From: Nitrospira sp.
GTDB lineage: Bacteria; Nitrospirota; Nitrospiria; Nitrospirales; Nitrospiraceae
Length of the DNA stretch: 64,000 bases
Direction of reading: 5' to 3'
Assembly: GCA_023248215.1 (NCBI GenBank)
Contig: JAHFEW010000006.1
Location: 29,362 to 93,361, forward strand
Below the pieces are notes generated by a model. It was not told the DNA's origin. It did no database searches and saw nothing but the letters and a program-made list of their open reading frames with translations. Position 1 is the first letter of the stretch. Each line of letters starts with the position of its first letter. Of the stretch, positions 27,101 through 35,166 are shown piece after piece. The position numbers were made by a program, and so were the translations under genes.

Positions 27101-27515
27101 CCATGACACAGAGGGTTCCGAGCGCATACCCATCTGCGCTTACGAGTGGGGCAGCGGCATAAAAGCGAATGGATGGAGGTCCCGTCACCTGTGGGTTCGC
27201 CGCAAACCGCGCATCGGTGAGCGTGTTTGGCACCTCGAAGACGTTGCGCTGAAGGATGGCATGGGCGCAGAATGCACAGTCGCAAGGCATCTTGCAGGCT
27301 GTCACTCCTCCCTTTACTCTCGACCACTGTCGAAAGGGATCGATGAGGCTGATCTGTGCGATCGGCACCTGACAGATCATTGCCGCCAGCTCCACGAGAT
27401 CAGCAAAGGGAGGTTCCTGCTCGGTATCAAGGATCTGGTATCGACTGAGTGTCGCGATAGGGTGCGATTCGTGATCAGAAAGTGGCGCGTTCTTTTTCAT
27501 CGAACGGTCAGTCAC
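24129..27515 (-). CDS. Hybrid sensor histidine kinase (GAF, 3 PAS, HisKA, HATPase, 2 receivers), soluble
   Basis: 1128 residues from GTG 27515, with GAGGA 7 bases upstream. There are no membrane helices. Residues about 25-165 are a GAF domain (ISLIDPFRQW, FYAAAPLVSADGYALGTLCVMD). PAS domains lie at about 185-305, 310-445 and 452-575. Phospho-His is 616 (SHEIRTPMN); ATP-binding boxes run 730-803 (NLTGNAIKF, DTGIGIP, GTGLGLSISK). Receiver 1 has Asp 907 (ILDCHLPDMHG) and receiver 2 Asp 1049 (LMDIQMPVMDG). The C-terminal 500 residues closely resemble the downstream kinase, so the pair arose by duplication followed by exchange of the sensor half. It is the first gene of the cluster. Confidence 0.95.
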   Translation of the reverse strand: MTDRSMKKNAPLSDHESHPIATLSRYQILDTEQEPPFADLVELAAMICQVPIAQISLIDPFRQWSRVKGGVTACKMPCDCAFCAHAILQRNVFEVPNTLTDARFAANPQVTGPPSIRFYAAAPLVSADGYALGTLCVMDQVPRQLTSEQREALSALGRQVISQLDLRLHNRQLKEGLAAQKQSELVQARLLFALDHAIDGIALLDQTGGFTYVNRAYAAIFGYEPDELIGESWKELYAPQWVVKIEEVFFPTLIERGHWHGEAIGRKKIGDTVFTEISLALFPEQNKKDNWLLWTCRDQTAQKAARDGILDAQARLQAVLDAATEVSIIAMDLEGMITVFNRGAEWMLAYDADEMIGKQTPIVIHLPSEIESRGWELSEHFGRPIRGFDVLVEEVRRGTHEEREWTYLRKDGQHIPVTLLVTAMRDASGYITGYLGIAKDLSESKRAEAALRASEERYQVAVRGSSDGIWDWNVLTNEMYYSPRFKELLGYEDHEIANVFASLSSRLHSDDEHGFTAAVKAHLAKKTPYDVEYRLRTKSGHYRWFRARGQAVWNEQGLPVRMAGSITDITEKKTAEEALAKAATELAGRNVELQQARDHALAATKAKTEFLATMSHEIRTPMNAIIGMADLLQETALSQVQQEYVDRFSRAATSLLDLINDILDLSKIEAGHVELESIPFDLHDLVDKTAESMAVRANAKKIELIAFVHPEVPACVLGDPTRLRQVLVNLTGNAIKFTEQGEVALKVERAGDQSAPGSLRFSITDTGIGIPVNKISTIFESFTQVDSSTTRKYGGTGLGLSISKRIVGLMGGDIEVESVVGLGSTFSFVLRLTDAPALDASSTLPSLDLQGHRILVVDDSETNRMIVREHLSRMGALVIESPDGAAAMMAFDVAHRRDEPIHLAILDCHLPDMHGMELAQAIRHRPDGAALPLVMHTAEVRRATARRADQLNIASYVYKPISRKRLLASLAIALHQAPTAPATQKPMPAHPEPSSHPPLAILLVEDLEDNRDLIALFLNGMPYHLDMAENGAVGVQKFQSGTYGLVLMDIQMPVMDGYQATSTIRAWERSQGQEATPIIALTANAFKDDIEKSLAAGCTAHLTKPIKKQTLLEAILTYSRPALAERPK

Positions 27516-27900
27516 TTATGTTCCTCAAATATCCTTCCCGACAGCCGGGTTCCCTGTGGCAGCTCAGAGCTGCCCTCCGGCCAATAGTCTGACTCCGGGC
27601 GTACCTTTCCCACCTTCTCCTTATCGGTTGAGGATGTCTGACCTTGAGGCAGCCTCCACGGAGCGAGTGGCGCTGCATGCCCGAGAATCCGATCATAAAT
27701 TCAGGGCGTTGAATGTCCCATTCGTGAGCCCAATGCGTGGTGCTCTCCGTCTTTAGACCCACCCCGCGGGATGACTTCATGGTGGATATGAGCAAAAAGT
27801 GGCAGAAGACTTGAGGGAGGCGCGGATGCATGGTATGAAGAACTTTAGGGCGAGGCACCAAGAGGGCTTGTTGCGTTCAGGACACCATAGGAATCACCGT
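27516..27900. other. Divergent intergenic region
   Basis: It separates the first hybrid kinase (minus) from a lipoprotein gene (plus) and should carry both promoters. A perfect inverted repeat GGCAGCT-CAG-AGCTGCC lies at 27558-27574, 43 bases upstream of the kinase start codon, and could be an operator or a leader hairpin. No gene or known riboswitch was recognised. Confidence 0.4.
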
Positions 27901-28386
27901 ATGAAGTATTCTGTTTTGTCTTTGATATCGATTTGCATCGTCTCGATGGCTTTGCAAGCCTGTAGTCATGCGCCAGTGCCATACGAGGCCTCATCGACCG
28001 CGTCTGTGCCGGCGGAAGTTTCCACACCGGCTGGGGAGAATGCTGTCCTCGCGGGTGAATGGGAATATGAAGAAGGCGGAATGGTTGTGCCGCTGAGGCT
28101 GGATCAATTCGGAAACGGCACCTATGATTTTAAAGACGGCCGCTTTCGGACCGACCTGCTTTCGGACCGCCGCTGGGCAGGGGCCTGGGCGCAGCGAGAG
28201 AATGATCGGGAAGGTGGATTCGAAATCACGCTGTCAGCCGACTATTCGGAAGGCGAGGGCCGGTGGTGGTATACGCGCATCGAGCGTGATGCTGCTCCGA
28301 ACAAGGCTGGTGGCCGGTTTCACGTGATGAAGGTTCAATCGACTGTGGGTAATCAGAGCCTGCCCATGGATCGGTCTCCTCAGTAA
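27901..28386 (+). CDS. Putative lipoprotein of unknown function
   Basis: 161 residues from ATG 27901; the longer frame is rejected because this ATG has AGGA about 9 bases upstream and opens a perfect lipoprotein signal (basic start, hydrophobic core, LQAC with Cys about 21). The mature part contains GEWEYEEGGMVVPLRLDQFGNGTYDFKDGRF, a WD-like beta pattern found in small lipocalin-like or META-like domains, and ends WWYTRIERD. No family is certain. It is convergent with the dehydrogenase gene. Confidence 0.7.
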   Translation: MKYSVLSLISICIVSMALQACSHAPVPYEASSTASVPAEVSTPAGENAVLAGEWEYEEGGMVVPLRLDQFGNGTYDFKDGRFRTDLLSDRRWAGAWAQRENDREGGFEITLSADYSEGEGRWWYTRIERDAAPNKAGGRFHVMKVQSTVGNQSLPMDRSPQ

Positions 28387-28398
28387 CCGTTACGGCCG

Positions 28399-29265
28399 CT
28401 AGTCCTCCGCCGGATCAATCTCCTCATAGATAGCCGAGTAGTCCACGGCTCCCAGCCCTTGGGCGATGGTCTCGGTGAGCAGCGACCGTATTCCCTGGAG
28501 TCCGCCGATAGCCAGGTGCGTGGTCTCTGCTGCATTGAGGACTAACTCCACATCTTTCAGCAAGTGGCGCGTGGAAAAGTTCGGGTTGTCATAGTTCCGC
28601 TCCGACAGCCGAGGCAGTTTTTTGTCGAACATCGGCGCGTACAAGGCACTTTTTCGCAACACCCTCATAAAGCTCTCCACCGCAACCCCTTCTCGGCGAA
28701 CCAACCCCAGGCTCAAGGCGAAGGCCGCCATTTCCGAGGCAATGAGCTGATTCAAGGCGAGTTTTAAGACTGCGGCTTTCCCGACCGGACCGATCAGATG
28801 CACCTCCGACCCCATGGTACGCAGGAGCGGTTCATATTCGGCATACTGCTCCGGAGTCGCACCGACCATGATCAAGAGAGAGCCCGCGTGAGCTTCTGCA
28901 ATGCTGCCAAGAACCGGCGCTTCCAGGTACCGACCACCGAAACGTTCGATCTCGCGCTGGATCGAACGACTCTCTGAAGGACCGATCGTGCCCATCTGGA
29001 TGATGGTGCGCCCCTCGATCGCCCCGCTGGTGGCCTGATCGAACAGCACGGCGCGGATGGCCGACGCGTCCGAGAGCAGGAGCAGGACCACGTCTGCAGT
29101 GGACATGGCCTGTTCGGCAATTGAGGTGATTCGAATACCGCGTTGACGCAGGGAGACTGTTTTTTCAAGGGAGCGGTTATAGGCCGACAGGCTGTGGCCT
29201 CTGGCGTGTAATCGCTCCGCCACTGCCTGCCCCAATAATCCTGTGCCCAACAAGGCCACGTTCAT
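28399..29265 (-). CDS. NAD(P)-dependent beta-hydroxyacid dehydrogenase (3-hydroxyisobutyrate dehydrogenase family)
   Basis: 288 residues, ATG at 29265. The N-terminal dinucleotide-binding motif is ALLGTGLLGQAVAERL; AYNRS suggests NADP preference. The substrate loop corresponding to DAPVSG reads EAPVLGS, and the catalytic Lys is in GKAAVLKLALNQL. These features and the length match the family that reduces glyoxylate/succinic semialdehyde or oxidises 3-hydroxyisobutyrate. The change DAPVSG to EAPVLGS and the Leu before the Ala-rich helix make the substrate uncertain. It is a single gene, with a palindromic element between it and the next. Confidence 0.88.
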   Translation of the reverse strand: MNVALLGTGLLGQAVAERLHARGHSLSAYNRSLEKTVSLRQRGIRITSIAEQAMSTADVVLLLLSDASAIRAVLFDQATSGAIEGRTIIQMGTIGPSESRSIQREIERFGGRYLEAPVLGSIAEAHAGSLLIMVGATPEQYAEYEPLLRTMGSEVHLIGPVGKAAVLKLALNQLIASEMAAFALSLGLVRREGVAVESFMRVLRKSALYAPMFDKKLPRLSERNYDNPNFSTRHLLKDVELVLNAAETTHLAIGGLQGIRSLLTETIAQGLGAVDYSAIYEEIDPAED

Positions 29266-29286
29266 GGGAAACCTCCATGTCTGTGC

Positions 29287-29465
29287 TAGCCCGGACGATT
29301 CATGAATACCTACTTCGTCGTCGGATCTTCTCGCCCGGCGGGGCTTTTATCGTTCGGCCTCCTCGACGGACTGTCAGTACGTATACGTCGGCCTTACTTG
29401 TGAGAAGCCCCGACGGTCTTCGGTCTCGAACGCCTCGCGACGGCATTCATGAATAATCCGGACTA
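29287..29465. repeat. 179-bp palindromic element with 21-bp inverted ends
   Basis: Left end TAGCCCGGACGATTCATGAA (29287 on) and, on the other strand, TAGTCCGGATTATTCATGAA (ending 29465): 18 of 21 positions match. The interior is also partly self-complementary (GGCGGGGCTT against AAGCCCCGAC). It is unrelated to the 0.2-kb element found three times elsewhere in the window. There is no coding frame. It looks like a miniature inverted-repeat transposable element sitting in the 237-base gap between two minus-strand genes. Confidence 0.75.
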
Positions 29466-29502
29466 GGGGCATCGTACAGACAAGATCGGGCGATGGAAAG
29501 GG

Positions 29503-30312
29503 TCAGAGGGGGGAGCCAAGGCCGGCCCCGGCCGCGCTGAGCTGCATGAGGTGGGCGCGCACCGGCGCGGCCAGGTTCGAACCAAGTGCCAAGGTGCCCT
29601 GCAGTCGAGGATCGGTGCGATTGAATGAAAAAGGATGGCCCGAGGCGGTTGTGGCGCGTCCTCCGCTTTCTTCGATCAACAGGACACCGGCGGCGATGTC
29701 CCATTCGTTACCCCCCTCCAATGTCACCACTGCGTCAGCTTGCCCTGCCGCGACCAGTGCGAGGGCATAGGCAATTGATCCAATCGGGTGGCAACGTATG
29801 TGCGGCTCAAGGGCTTGAAAGCGGCCTATCCGGAGTTCCGAGGGGCTCACAAGCGCCAGTGGACGCTCGGGCGATGTGAAGGAAGGCTGAGCGGCCTCGG
29901 GGCGGCGATCGACGCGCATGCCCAGGCCACGGATGGCCGAAAAGAACTCACCGGTGGATGGATTGAAGATGGCTGCTACCGTCGGCAAACCATTTTCCAC
30001 GAGTGCCACTGACAGGCAAAATTCTGGCAGGCCTCGCACAAACGCGCGGGTCCCATCGATCGGATCGACAATCCAGACACGTTTCTTGCTCAGCCGGTCC
30101 GAGGTGTCCGGTGTTTCCTCCGATAACCAGCCGTCATCGGGGAATGCCGCCGACAAGCTATCTCGAAGAATCTGATTCACGGCCAGGTCAGCGGACGTGA
30201 CCGGCGACTGATCCTGTTTCGTATAGGTCTCAAACCCTTCGGCCGCCAATCTGAGGGCCTCGCGACCGGCTCGTGTCATGGCATCCGACAGTGTGGCAAG
30301 TTCCTGTTTCAT
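29503..30312 (-). CDS. Inositol monophosphatase / CysQ-family phosphatase
   Basis: 269 residues from ATG 30312; the open frame continues upstream antisense to corA, which is an artefact. Metal-dependent phosphatase signature: SEET (about 64-67, first metal ligand Glu), VDPIDGTRAFV (the DPIDGT motif) and the C-terminal GNEWDIAAGVLLIEESGG (WDxAAG). CysQ members hydrolyse 3'-phosphoadenosine 5'-phosphate; others take inositol or histidinol phosphate. The DPIDGTRAF form is frequent in histidinol-phosphatase and CysQ-type members. The ribosome-binding site is weak. It starts 117 bases from corA, divergently. Confidence 0.88.
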   Translation of the reverse strand: MKQELATLSDAMTRAGREALRLAAEGFETYTKQDQSPVTSADLAVNQILRDSLSAAFPDDGWLSEETPDTSDRLSKKRVWIVDPIDGTRAFVRGLPEFCLSVALVENGLPTVAAIFNPSTGEFFSAIRGLGMRVDRRPEAAQPSFTSPERPLALVSPSELRIGRFQALEPHIRCHPIGSIAYALALVAAGQADAVVTLEGGNEWDIAAGVLLIEESGGRATTASGHPFSFNRTDPRLQGTLALGSNLAAPVRAHLMQLSAAGAGLGSPL

Positions 30313-30429
30313 CGAAAGGTAGGCTCCGATTAGTAAGGCTTGTGCCCCCTTCGTTCTACGGTAACAGGTCTTCGTCCGAGAACAAAGCGGAGAATGGTTC
30401 GCGCTGACGACTGCTCTTGACGCGTTTCC

Positions 30430-31515
30430 ATGTTCCGCGTACAAGCTGAGACTACGATGAAGTTGATGCACAAACGTTCCCGCAAGGCGGGATTGCCGCC
30501 CGGCACGCTGGTCCATATCGGCGAAAAAAAATCGGAGAAGGTCACCATCTCGGTCTACGAATATGGCGAAGGACACTTCCAAGAGCGGACTGTGGCGAAG
30601 CCGGAGGAGGTGGTCCTGAGCGGGGAGCCGACCGTCCGATGGGTGGACGTTGGAGGCATCCACAAGATGGAGGTGCTGGAGGCATTCGGGAAAATCTTTG
30701 GACTCCATCCGCTGCTGTTGGAAGATATCGCGAATACCGACCAACGTCCGAAACTCGACGATTACGGTACCTATGGCTATGTTGTGCTCAAGATGCTGTA
30801 CGAGGGGCAACGTCAGGGAGACATCAACGTCGAGCAGGTCAGCTTGGTCTTCGGAGAAAACTTTCTCTTGTCTTTTCAGGAGAATGGCGGCGATGTCTTT
30901 CAGGGCGTGAAGGAACGCCTGCGGAACGGCAAAGGCCGCCTGCGGCATGCGGGAGCAGATTATCTTCTTTATGCGCTGATGGATTCGATCGTGGATCGAT
31001 ACTTCATCATCTTGGAAACGTTGGGGGAAAAGATTGAAGCGTTGCAGGATCTGTGTGTCACCAATCCTGGCCCGGAAACGCTGCGAGACATCCACGCCCT
31101 CAAGCGGCAACTCCTTTTTTTACGCCGCTCTGTCTGGCCCCTGCGGGATGTGATGAACAATCTCTCACGGTCGGACGGTCAATTCTTGCAGGGATCGACG
31201 AAGGTCTTCTTTCGAGACGTCTATGACCACATCATTCAGATCGGCGATACCATCGAAACGTTGCGGGAAATGGTGTCATCCATGATGGAAGTGTATCTGT
31301 CGAGCGTGAGCTACCGTTTGAACGGTGTCATGAAAGTGCTGACGATCATCACGACGATCTTCATGCCGCTCAGCTTTATCGCCAGTATCTACGGCATGAA
31401 TTTCGAACACATGCCTGAATTGAAATCACCCTGGGGATACCCGGCCGTGCTCGGCGTGATGGCCGTGACCGGGAGTGCCATGCTGTACTTTTTCAAGCAG
31501 AAGAAGTGGCTGTAA
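30430..31515 (+). CDS. corA: CorA magnesium/cobalt transporter
   Basis: 361 residues from ATG 30430; ATG 30457 is a possible alternative, and neither has a strong ribosome-binding site. The cytoplasmic N-terminal domain is followed by a long helix (DYLLYALMDSIVDRYF, LRDIHALKRQLLFLRRSVWPLRDV) and two C-terminal membrane helices. The pore signature YGMNFEHMPE lies just after the first one, and the protein ends FFKQKKWL, a typical basic CorA C-terminus. CorA forms a homopentameric Mg2+ channel in the inner membrane. Confidence 0.95.
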   Translation: MFRVQAETTMKLMHKRSRKAGLPPGTLVHIGEKKSEKVTISVYEYGEGHFQERTVAKPEEVVLSGEPTVRWVDVGGIHKMEVLEAFGKIFGLHPLLLEDIANTDQRPKLDDYGTYGYVVLKMLYEGQRQGDINVEQVSLVFGENFLLSFQENGGDVFQGVKERLRNGKGRLRHAGADYLLYALMDSIVDRYFIILETLGEKIEALQDLCVTNPGPETLRDIHALKRQLLFLRRSVWPLRDVMNNLSRSDGQFLQGSTKVFFRDVYDHIIQIGDTIETLREMVSSMMEVYLSSVSYRLNGVMKVLTIITTIFMPLSFIASIYGMNFEHMPELKSPWGYPAVLGVMAVTGSAMLYFFKQKKWL

Positions 31516-31535
31516 GGGCGCGCGGAACGGGGCGG

Positions 31536-31925
31536 TCAATCCAAGACCTCGACGCGATCCACAAAGTAGGTAGTTTCTCCGAAGCAGGTGGTGGGGATAT
31601 AGCGGAATTCCTTGTAATGGAGGACGACCCGTTTTCCCATCTGCCCATCGAGTTTCCTGGCCACGGCCTCATCCCACACACTGAAATTCCATAACAGCGG
31701 GGCCACGCCGGGTACCGTCGTCATCGCGAGCTCGCCTTCCTGTGTCTTGCAGATCCACCCTTTCCGAGAAAGCTTCTGGAGATAGCCCACGCGATCTCCG
31801 TCGGAATAACTCCAGTTGAAGATGATCAAGAGGTAGGCGGCTCCGCCGAAAACCAGCAACGTAAGAAATAGTTTCGGCCTCCACAGCCAGGCCACTGGAA
31901 AGAGAATCGTTTCCCACCACGTCAT
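31536..31925 (-). CDS. Conserved hypothetical protein with one membrane helix
   Basis: 129 residues from ATG 31925, which overlaps leuD's stop by 4 bases, so it is translationally coupled to leuD. One hydrophobic helix (about 17-37, [19 protein letters not shown]) is followed by [27 protein letters not shown], a motif I recall from a widespread family of short unknown proteins, and an ending with YVDRVEV-like residues. The function is unknown; linkage to leucine synthesis may be only positional. Confidence 0.75.
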   Translation of the reverse strand: MTWWETILFPVAWLWRPKLFLTLLVFGGAAYLLIIFNWSYSDGDRVGYLQKLSRKGWICKTQEGELAMTTVPGVAPLLWNFSVWDEAVARKLDGQMGKRVVLHYKEFRYIPTTCFGETTYFVDRVEVLD

Positions 31926-32560
31926 AGGGCTCCTCTAGGCTGGGTCACATCCTGAAACAGCCAGGGGGCTTGCGTGCGACGGCGTTGTTCATACCGCTCA
32001 ATCTGTCCGGCATGCTGGAGCGTGAGACCGATCGCGTCCAGCCCGCGATACAGACAATCTTTTCGGAATGGATCAATCTCGAAGTGATAGGCGGTTCCTT
32101 CCGGCGTGATCACGCGCTGGGCAGCAAGGTCCACCGTGAGTCGATACCCTTCACGGGCCGCGACGCCCTCGAACAACGCCTGGATTTCAGCTCCCGTCAG
32201 AACCACCGGCAACATGCCGTTTTGAAAACAGTTATTGTAGAAAATGTCTGCGAAGCTGGGGGCGAGCACGCATCGAAAACCCTGATCCAGCAGCGCCCAG
32301 GGCGCATGTTCACGCGATGATCCGCAGCCGAAGTTGTCCCGCGCCAAGAGAATGGTGGCCTGCTGATAACGGGGTTGGTTCAAGAAGAAGGTGGGATCCT
32401 GTGAGCCATCCTTCAGGCGCCGCCAATCATAGAACAGTCCTTCTCGCAGACCAGTCCGCTTGATCGTCTTCAGGAACTGTTTCGGGATGATCTGATCAGT
32501 ATCGACATTAAGCCGGTCCAGCGGAGCAACCAAGCCTGTGAGTGTAGTGAACGCATCCAT
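31922..32560 (-). CDS. leuD: 3-isopropylmalate dehydratase small subunit
   Basis: 212 residues, ATG at 32560. LeuD forms the swivelling domain of isopropylmalate isomerase, which converts 2- to 3-isopropylmalate in leucine synthesis. Seen here: [19 protein letters not shown] at the N-terminus, [21 protein letters not shown] (substrate-binding GSSREHA) and [16 protein letters not shown]. The length is typical of LeuD. It lies 85 bases downstream of leuC on the same strand. Confidence 0.97.
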   Translation of the reverse strand: MDAFTTLTGLVAPLDRLNVDTDQIIPKQFLKTIKRTGLREGLFYDWRRLKDGSQDPTFFLNQPRYQQATILLARDNFGCGSSREHAPWALLDQGFRCVLAPSFADIFYNNCFQNGMLPVVLTGAEIQALFEGVAAREGYRLTVDLAAQRVITPEGTAYHFEIDPFRKDCLYRGLDAIGLTLQHAGQIERYEQRRRTQAPWLFQDVTQPRGAL

Positions 32561-32645
32561 AGTGTGTCCTCAGTCTATCCTCTCTTGCTTCGTGCGTGAT
32601 GGTGACTGCTGTGAACAGAACCCACGGGACAGAGCGAAAATGGGG

Positions 32646-34049
32646 CTATGACCAGTGACGGATATCGACGAAATGTCCCTCGATGGCCGCTGCTACAGCC
32701 ATCGCAGGAGACACCAAATGGGTCCTGCCGCCCGCCCCCTGGCGTCCTTCAAAGTTCCGGTTGCTGGTCGAGGCGCAGCGTTCTCCCGGTTGAAGCACGT
32801 CGGCATTCATGGCCAGACACATGCTGCATCCTGCTTCCCGCCATTCGAATCCCGACTCTTTGAAGATGCGATCGAGTCCTTCTTGTTCCGCTTGTTGTTT
32901 TACGAGACCGGAACCAGGAACCACCATCGCGTGCACGCTGCCGGCGACTTTCTTGCCCTTGGCGAACGATGCTGCGAGGCGGAGGTCTTCAATTCGTGAA
33001 TTGGTGCAGGACCCGATGAACACCTTGTCGATTTTGATGTCACGGATCGGCATCCCGGGTACCAACGCCATATACTCGAGGGCCCGCTCGGTGGCTTGAC
33101 GAAGCTTTTCGTCGCCCATGGTCCGAGGATCCGGCACATTCCCATCCACACCGGTGACCATTCCCGGGCTGGTGCCCCACGTGACTTGGGGGGCGATCGT
33201 CTCGGCCCGCAACTCCACGACGGCATCGTACTGCGCACCGGGATCGGTCGTGAGTTGCTGCCAGGCCGTCACGGCCTGATCCCACAGCGCCCCCTTCGGC
33301 GCCATCGGGCGACCTTTGATGTAGGCGACGGTGGTCTCATCCGGTGCCACCATCCCGGCGCGGGCCCCGCCTTCGATGGACATGTTGCAGAGCGTCATGC
33401 GGCCTTCCATGCTGAGCGCACGGATCGTGGAGCCTGTGTATTCGATGACGTAGCCTGTTCCGCCGGCCGTGCCGATTTTGCCGATGATGGCCAGGATCAC
33501 GTCTTTCGCGGAACAACGGGGAGACAGCTGCCCCTCGACTCGGACCTCCATGGTTTTGGGACGTTTCTGGACCAAGCATTGCGTGGCCAGGACATGTTCG
33601 ACCTCGCTTGTACCGATTCCGAACGCGAGTGCTCCGAAGGCCCCGTGGGTCGAGGTATGCGAATCGCCGCAGACGATCGTCATACCCGGCAAGGTGAACC
33701 CCTGTTCAGGGCCGATGATATGCACCACGCCCTGCCGGATGTCGTTCATGCCGAACAGCGTGATGCCGAAGGCGGTACAGTTGTCTTCCAACGTGTGGAT
33801 TTGTTTGGCGCTGATGGGGTCGGCAATCGCCACGCGACGGTCCGTGGTCGGGACGTTATGATCGGGAACGGCCAGCACGGCACCCGGTCTGCGTGGAGCC
33901 CGCCCGGCCGCCGTCAATCCTTCGAAGGCTTGCGGAGACGTGACTTCGTGCACCAGATGGCGGTCGATATAGAGTAACGTGGTGCCGTCGGGTTCCGCCC
34001 GAACCACGTGCTCATCCCAAATTTTGTCGAACAGTGTGTGTGCAGCCAT
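32646..34049 (-). CDS. leuC: 3-isopropylmalate dehydratase large subunit
   Basis: 467 residues from ATG 34049, which is better placed than ATG 34055 relative to AAGGAG (8 bases). It carries an aconitase-type 4Fe-4S cluster; the three ligand Cys are visible in FIGSCTNSR and in [10 protein letters not shown]. Other signatures are [24 protein letters not shown] and NRNFEGRQG. It works with LeuD in the second step of leucine synthesis, in the cytoplasm. A good sigma-70 promoter lies 65 bases upstream. Confidence 0.97.
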   Translation of the reverse strand: MAAHTLFDKIWDEHVVRAEPDGTTLLYIDRHLVHEVTSPQAFEGLTAAGRAPRRPGAVLAVPDHNVPTTDRRVAIADPISAKQIHTLEDNCTAFGITLFGMNDIRQGVVHIIGPEQGFTLPGMTIVCGDSHTSTHGAFGALAFGIGTSEVEHVLATQCLVQKRPKTMEVRVEGQLSPRCSAKDVILAIIGKIGTAGGTGYVIEYTGSTIRALSMEGRMTLCNMSIEGGARAGMVAPDETTVAYIKGRPMAPKGALWDQAVTAWQQLTTDPGAQYDAVVELRAETIAPQVTWGTSPGMVTGVDGNVPDPRTMGDEKLRQATERALEYMALVPGMPIRDIKIDKVFIGSCTNSRIEDLRLAASFAKGKKVAGSVHAMVVPGSGLVKQQAEQEGLDRIFKESGFEWREAGCSMCLAMNADVLQPGERCASTSNRNFEGRQGAGGRTHLVSPAMAVAAAIEGHFVDIRHWS

Positions 34050-34113
34050 GGCCATACTCCTTGTAGACCCGCGCCGTTGTAACAGAGTGACGGCGCAGTA
34101 CCGATGCGGGACT

Positions 34114-34144
34114 ATTATATATGCGAGCAGGCCTGCCGCATCAA
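34114..34144 (-). promoter_or_regulatory. Probable leuCD promoter
   Basis: On the minus strand TTGATG (34139-34144) and TATATA/TATAAT (34116-34121 or 34114-34119) are separated by 17 or 19 bases. The perfect TATAAT is the strongest -10 box noticed in the window. The leader to leuC would be about 60 bases. No T-box or leucine-rich leader peptide was seen in it. Confidence 0.65.
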
Positions 34145-34157
34145 GGGCTAAGGGGGA

Positions 34158-34442
34158 GTGCAGAATTTGCCGCTTCAGATTTTAAAACCGGGGACCGATA
34201 ACGTCCCCATGGAACAGGAACCGGTCGACACCGAACGCATCACGATTCCACGCTGGACCATCAAGCGCGATCCCCGGGCGCTGGGCTGCTCTATCTGTGG
34301 ATCGGCGATCGTGAAAATTACGGCAGAATGGCGACAGGTCTCCTTTTGTACCTGCCGGCTGATCGAATACCGTGTGCTGCCGCGAGCCCCGAAATCCTTG
34401 CCTGCCCCTCCCCCGGCCGCAGACGTACGGAAAGATCCTTAA
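34158..34442 (+). CDS. Small hypothetical protein with Cys pairs
   Basis: 94 residues if started at GTG 34158; ATG 34209 would give 77. Neither has a well-spaced ribosome-binding site. The core [24 protein letters not shown] has CxxC and CxC pairs about 18 residues apart, a possible zinc ribbon. The C-terminus is Pro-rich. It is divergent from leuC and shares the intergenic region with its promoter. The function is unknown. Confidence 0.5.
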   Translation: MQNLPLQILKPGTDNVPMEQEPVDTERITIPRWTIKRDPRALGCSICGSAIVKITAEWRQVSFCTCRLIEYRVLPRAPKSLPAPPPAADVRKDP

Positions 34443-34540
34443 TATCGCTGAGTTCCTGACGACGTCCGATCCTCTGCTAGGCTTGTCTTAAAGAACCGGG
34501 ACAGGGGTGCGGAGGGATCGTCTTTCAGACGGAGGATCGT

Positions 34541-35092
34541 ATGACACGATGGATAGGGGTGCTCGTCGTTGTGGGGTGGGGGAGTGTGATGAACTGGGGC
34601 CCTGTGGAGGCAAAGGATCACTCCATTGCGAGGTCGCTGACAAGAACAGGACCGGTCTTCCAGGTGGGGTATGCCCGAACCTGTACAGGTCACGATCTGC
34701 TTGGAAATTGGCAACTGGTGGCATTCGACTCGTCCTATCGATTCCGAAACCCGCAGGCCCCCTATCTGTTCCCCCATCAAGTCTTTCAGTACTCGAATCG
34801 CAGCGGCGCCAAATCGGCCTACTCGCTCCGGCCCATTTTCGGCCGTCCAGACAAAGTATTTGAGACTGTGCCGTTGGAAATGACTTATCGGGTCGAGCGG
34901 AGAGGCCGCGTCATTCTCAAGATGAAGGGCCACGACGAGCCTGTAGAAACGTGGTCCTGTAAGGTCGTCACGCAAGACCACGAGACGGTGGGACGCGGAA
35001 GTGCCATGCAACGCGGCGACCTGGTCATGACGTTGCTGGGAACAGGCGGGCAGGCATTGTTTGTCCGTCACTTGCGAAAAAGCGCCGCGTAA
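34541..35092 (+). CDS. Exported hypothetical protein
   Basis: 183 residues from ATG 34541, with GGAGG 7 bases upstream. A signal peptide ends near PVEAKDH. The mature part shows a beta-rich pattern (LLGNWQLVAFDSSYRFRN, MTYRVERRGRVILKMKG) and two Cys (YARTCTGHD and TWSCKV) that may form a disulfide in the periplasm. No family is recognised. It is followed 75 bases later by the MEKHLA gene on the same strand. Confidence 0.7.
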   Translation: MTRWIGVLVVVGWGSVMNWGPVEAKDHSIARSLTRTGPVFQVGYARTCTGHDLLGNWQLVAFDSSYRFRNPQAPYLFPHQVFQYSNRSGAKSAYSLRPIFGRPDKVFETVPLEMTYRVERRGRVILKMKGHDEPVETWSCKVVTQDHETVGRGSAMQRGDLVMTLLGTGGQALFVRHLRKSAA

Positions 35093-35166
35093 GCGCGCGT
35101 TGCATCGGGCGAGCAGGCGTGCTACCACGCGGCAGGCATGTGGAGTCTTCAGGCGACGTGTCTTTA

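Noticed and set aside
25893..27587. 564-codon open frame on the plus strand
   Set aside because: It is antisense to the GAF/PAS part of the hybrid kinase, which has full domain support. Long antisense frames are expected in G+C-rich genes.
30313..31110. N-terminal extension of the phosphatase frame
   Set aside because: It runs antisense through corA; the phosphatase domain begins only after 30312.
34049..34160. T-box or leucine attenuator before leuC
   Set aside because: The leader is only about 60 bases, has no run of Leu codons, and no terminator stem was seen.
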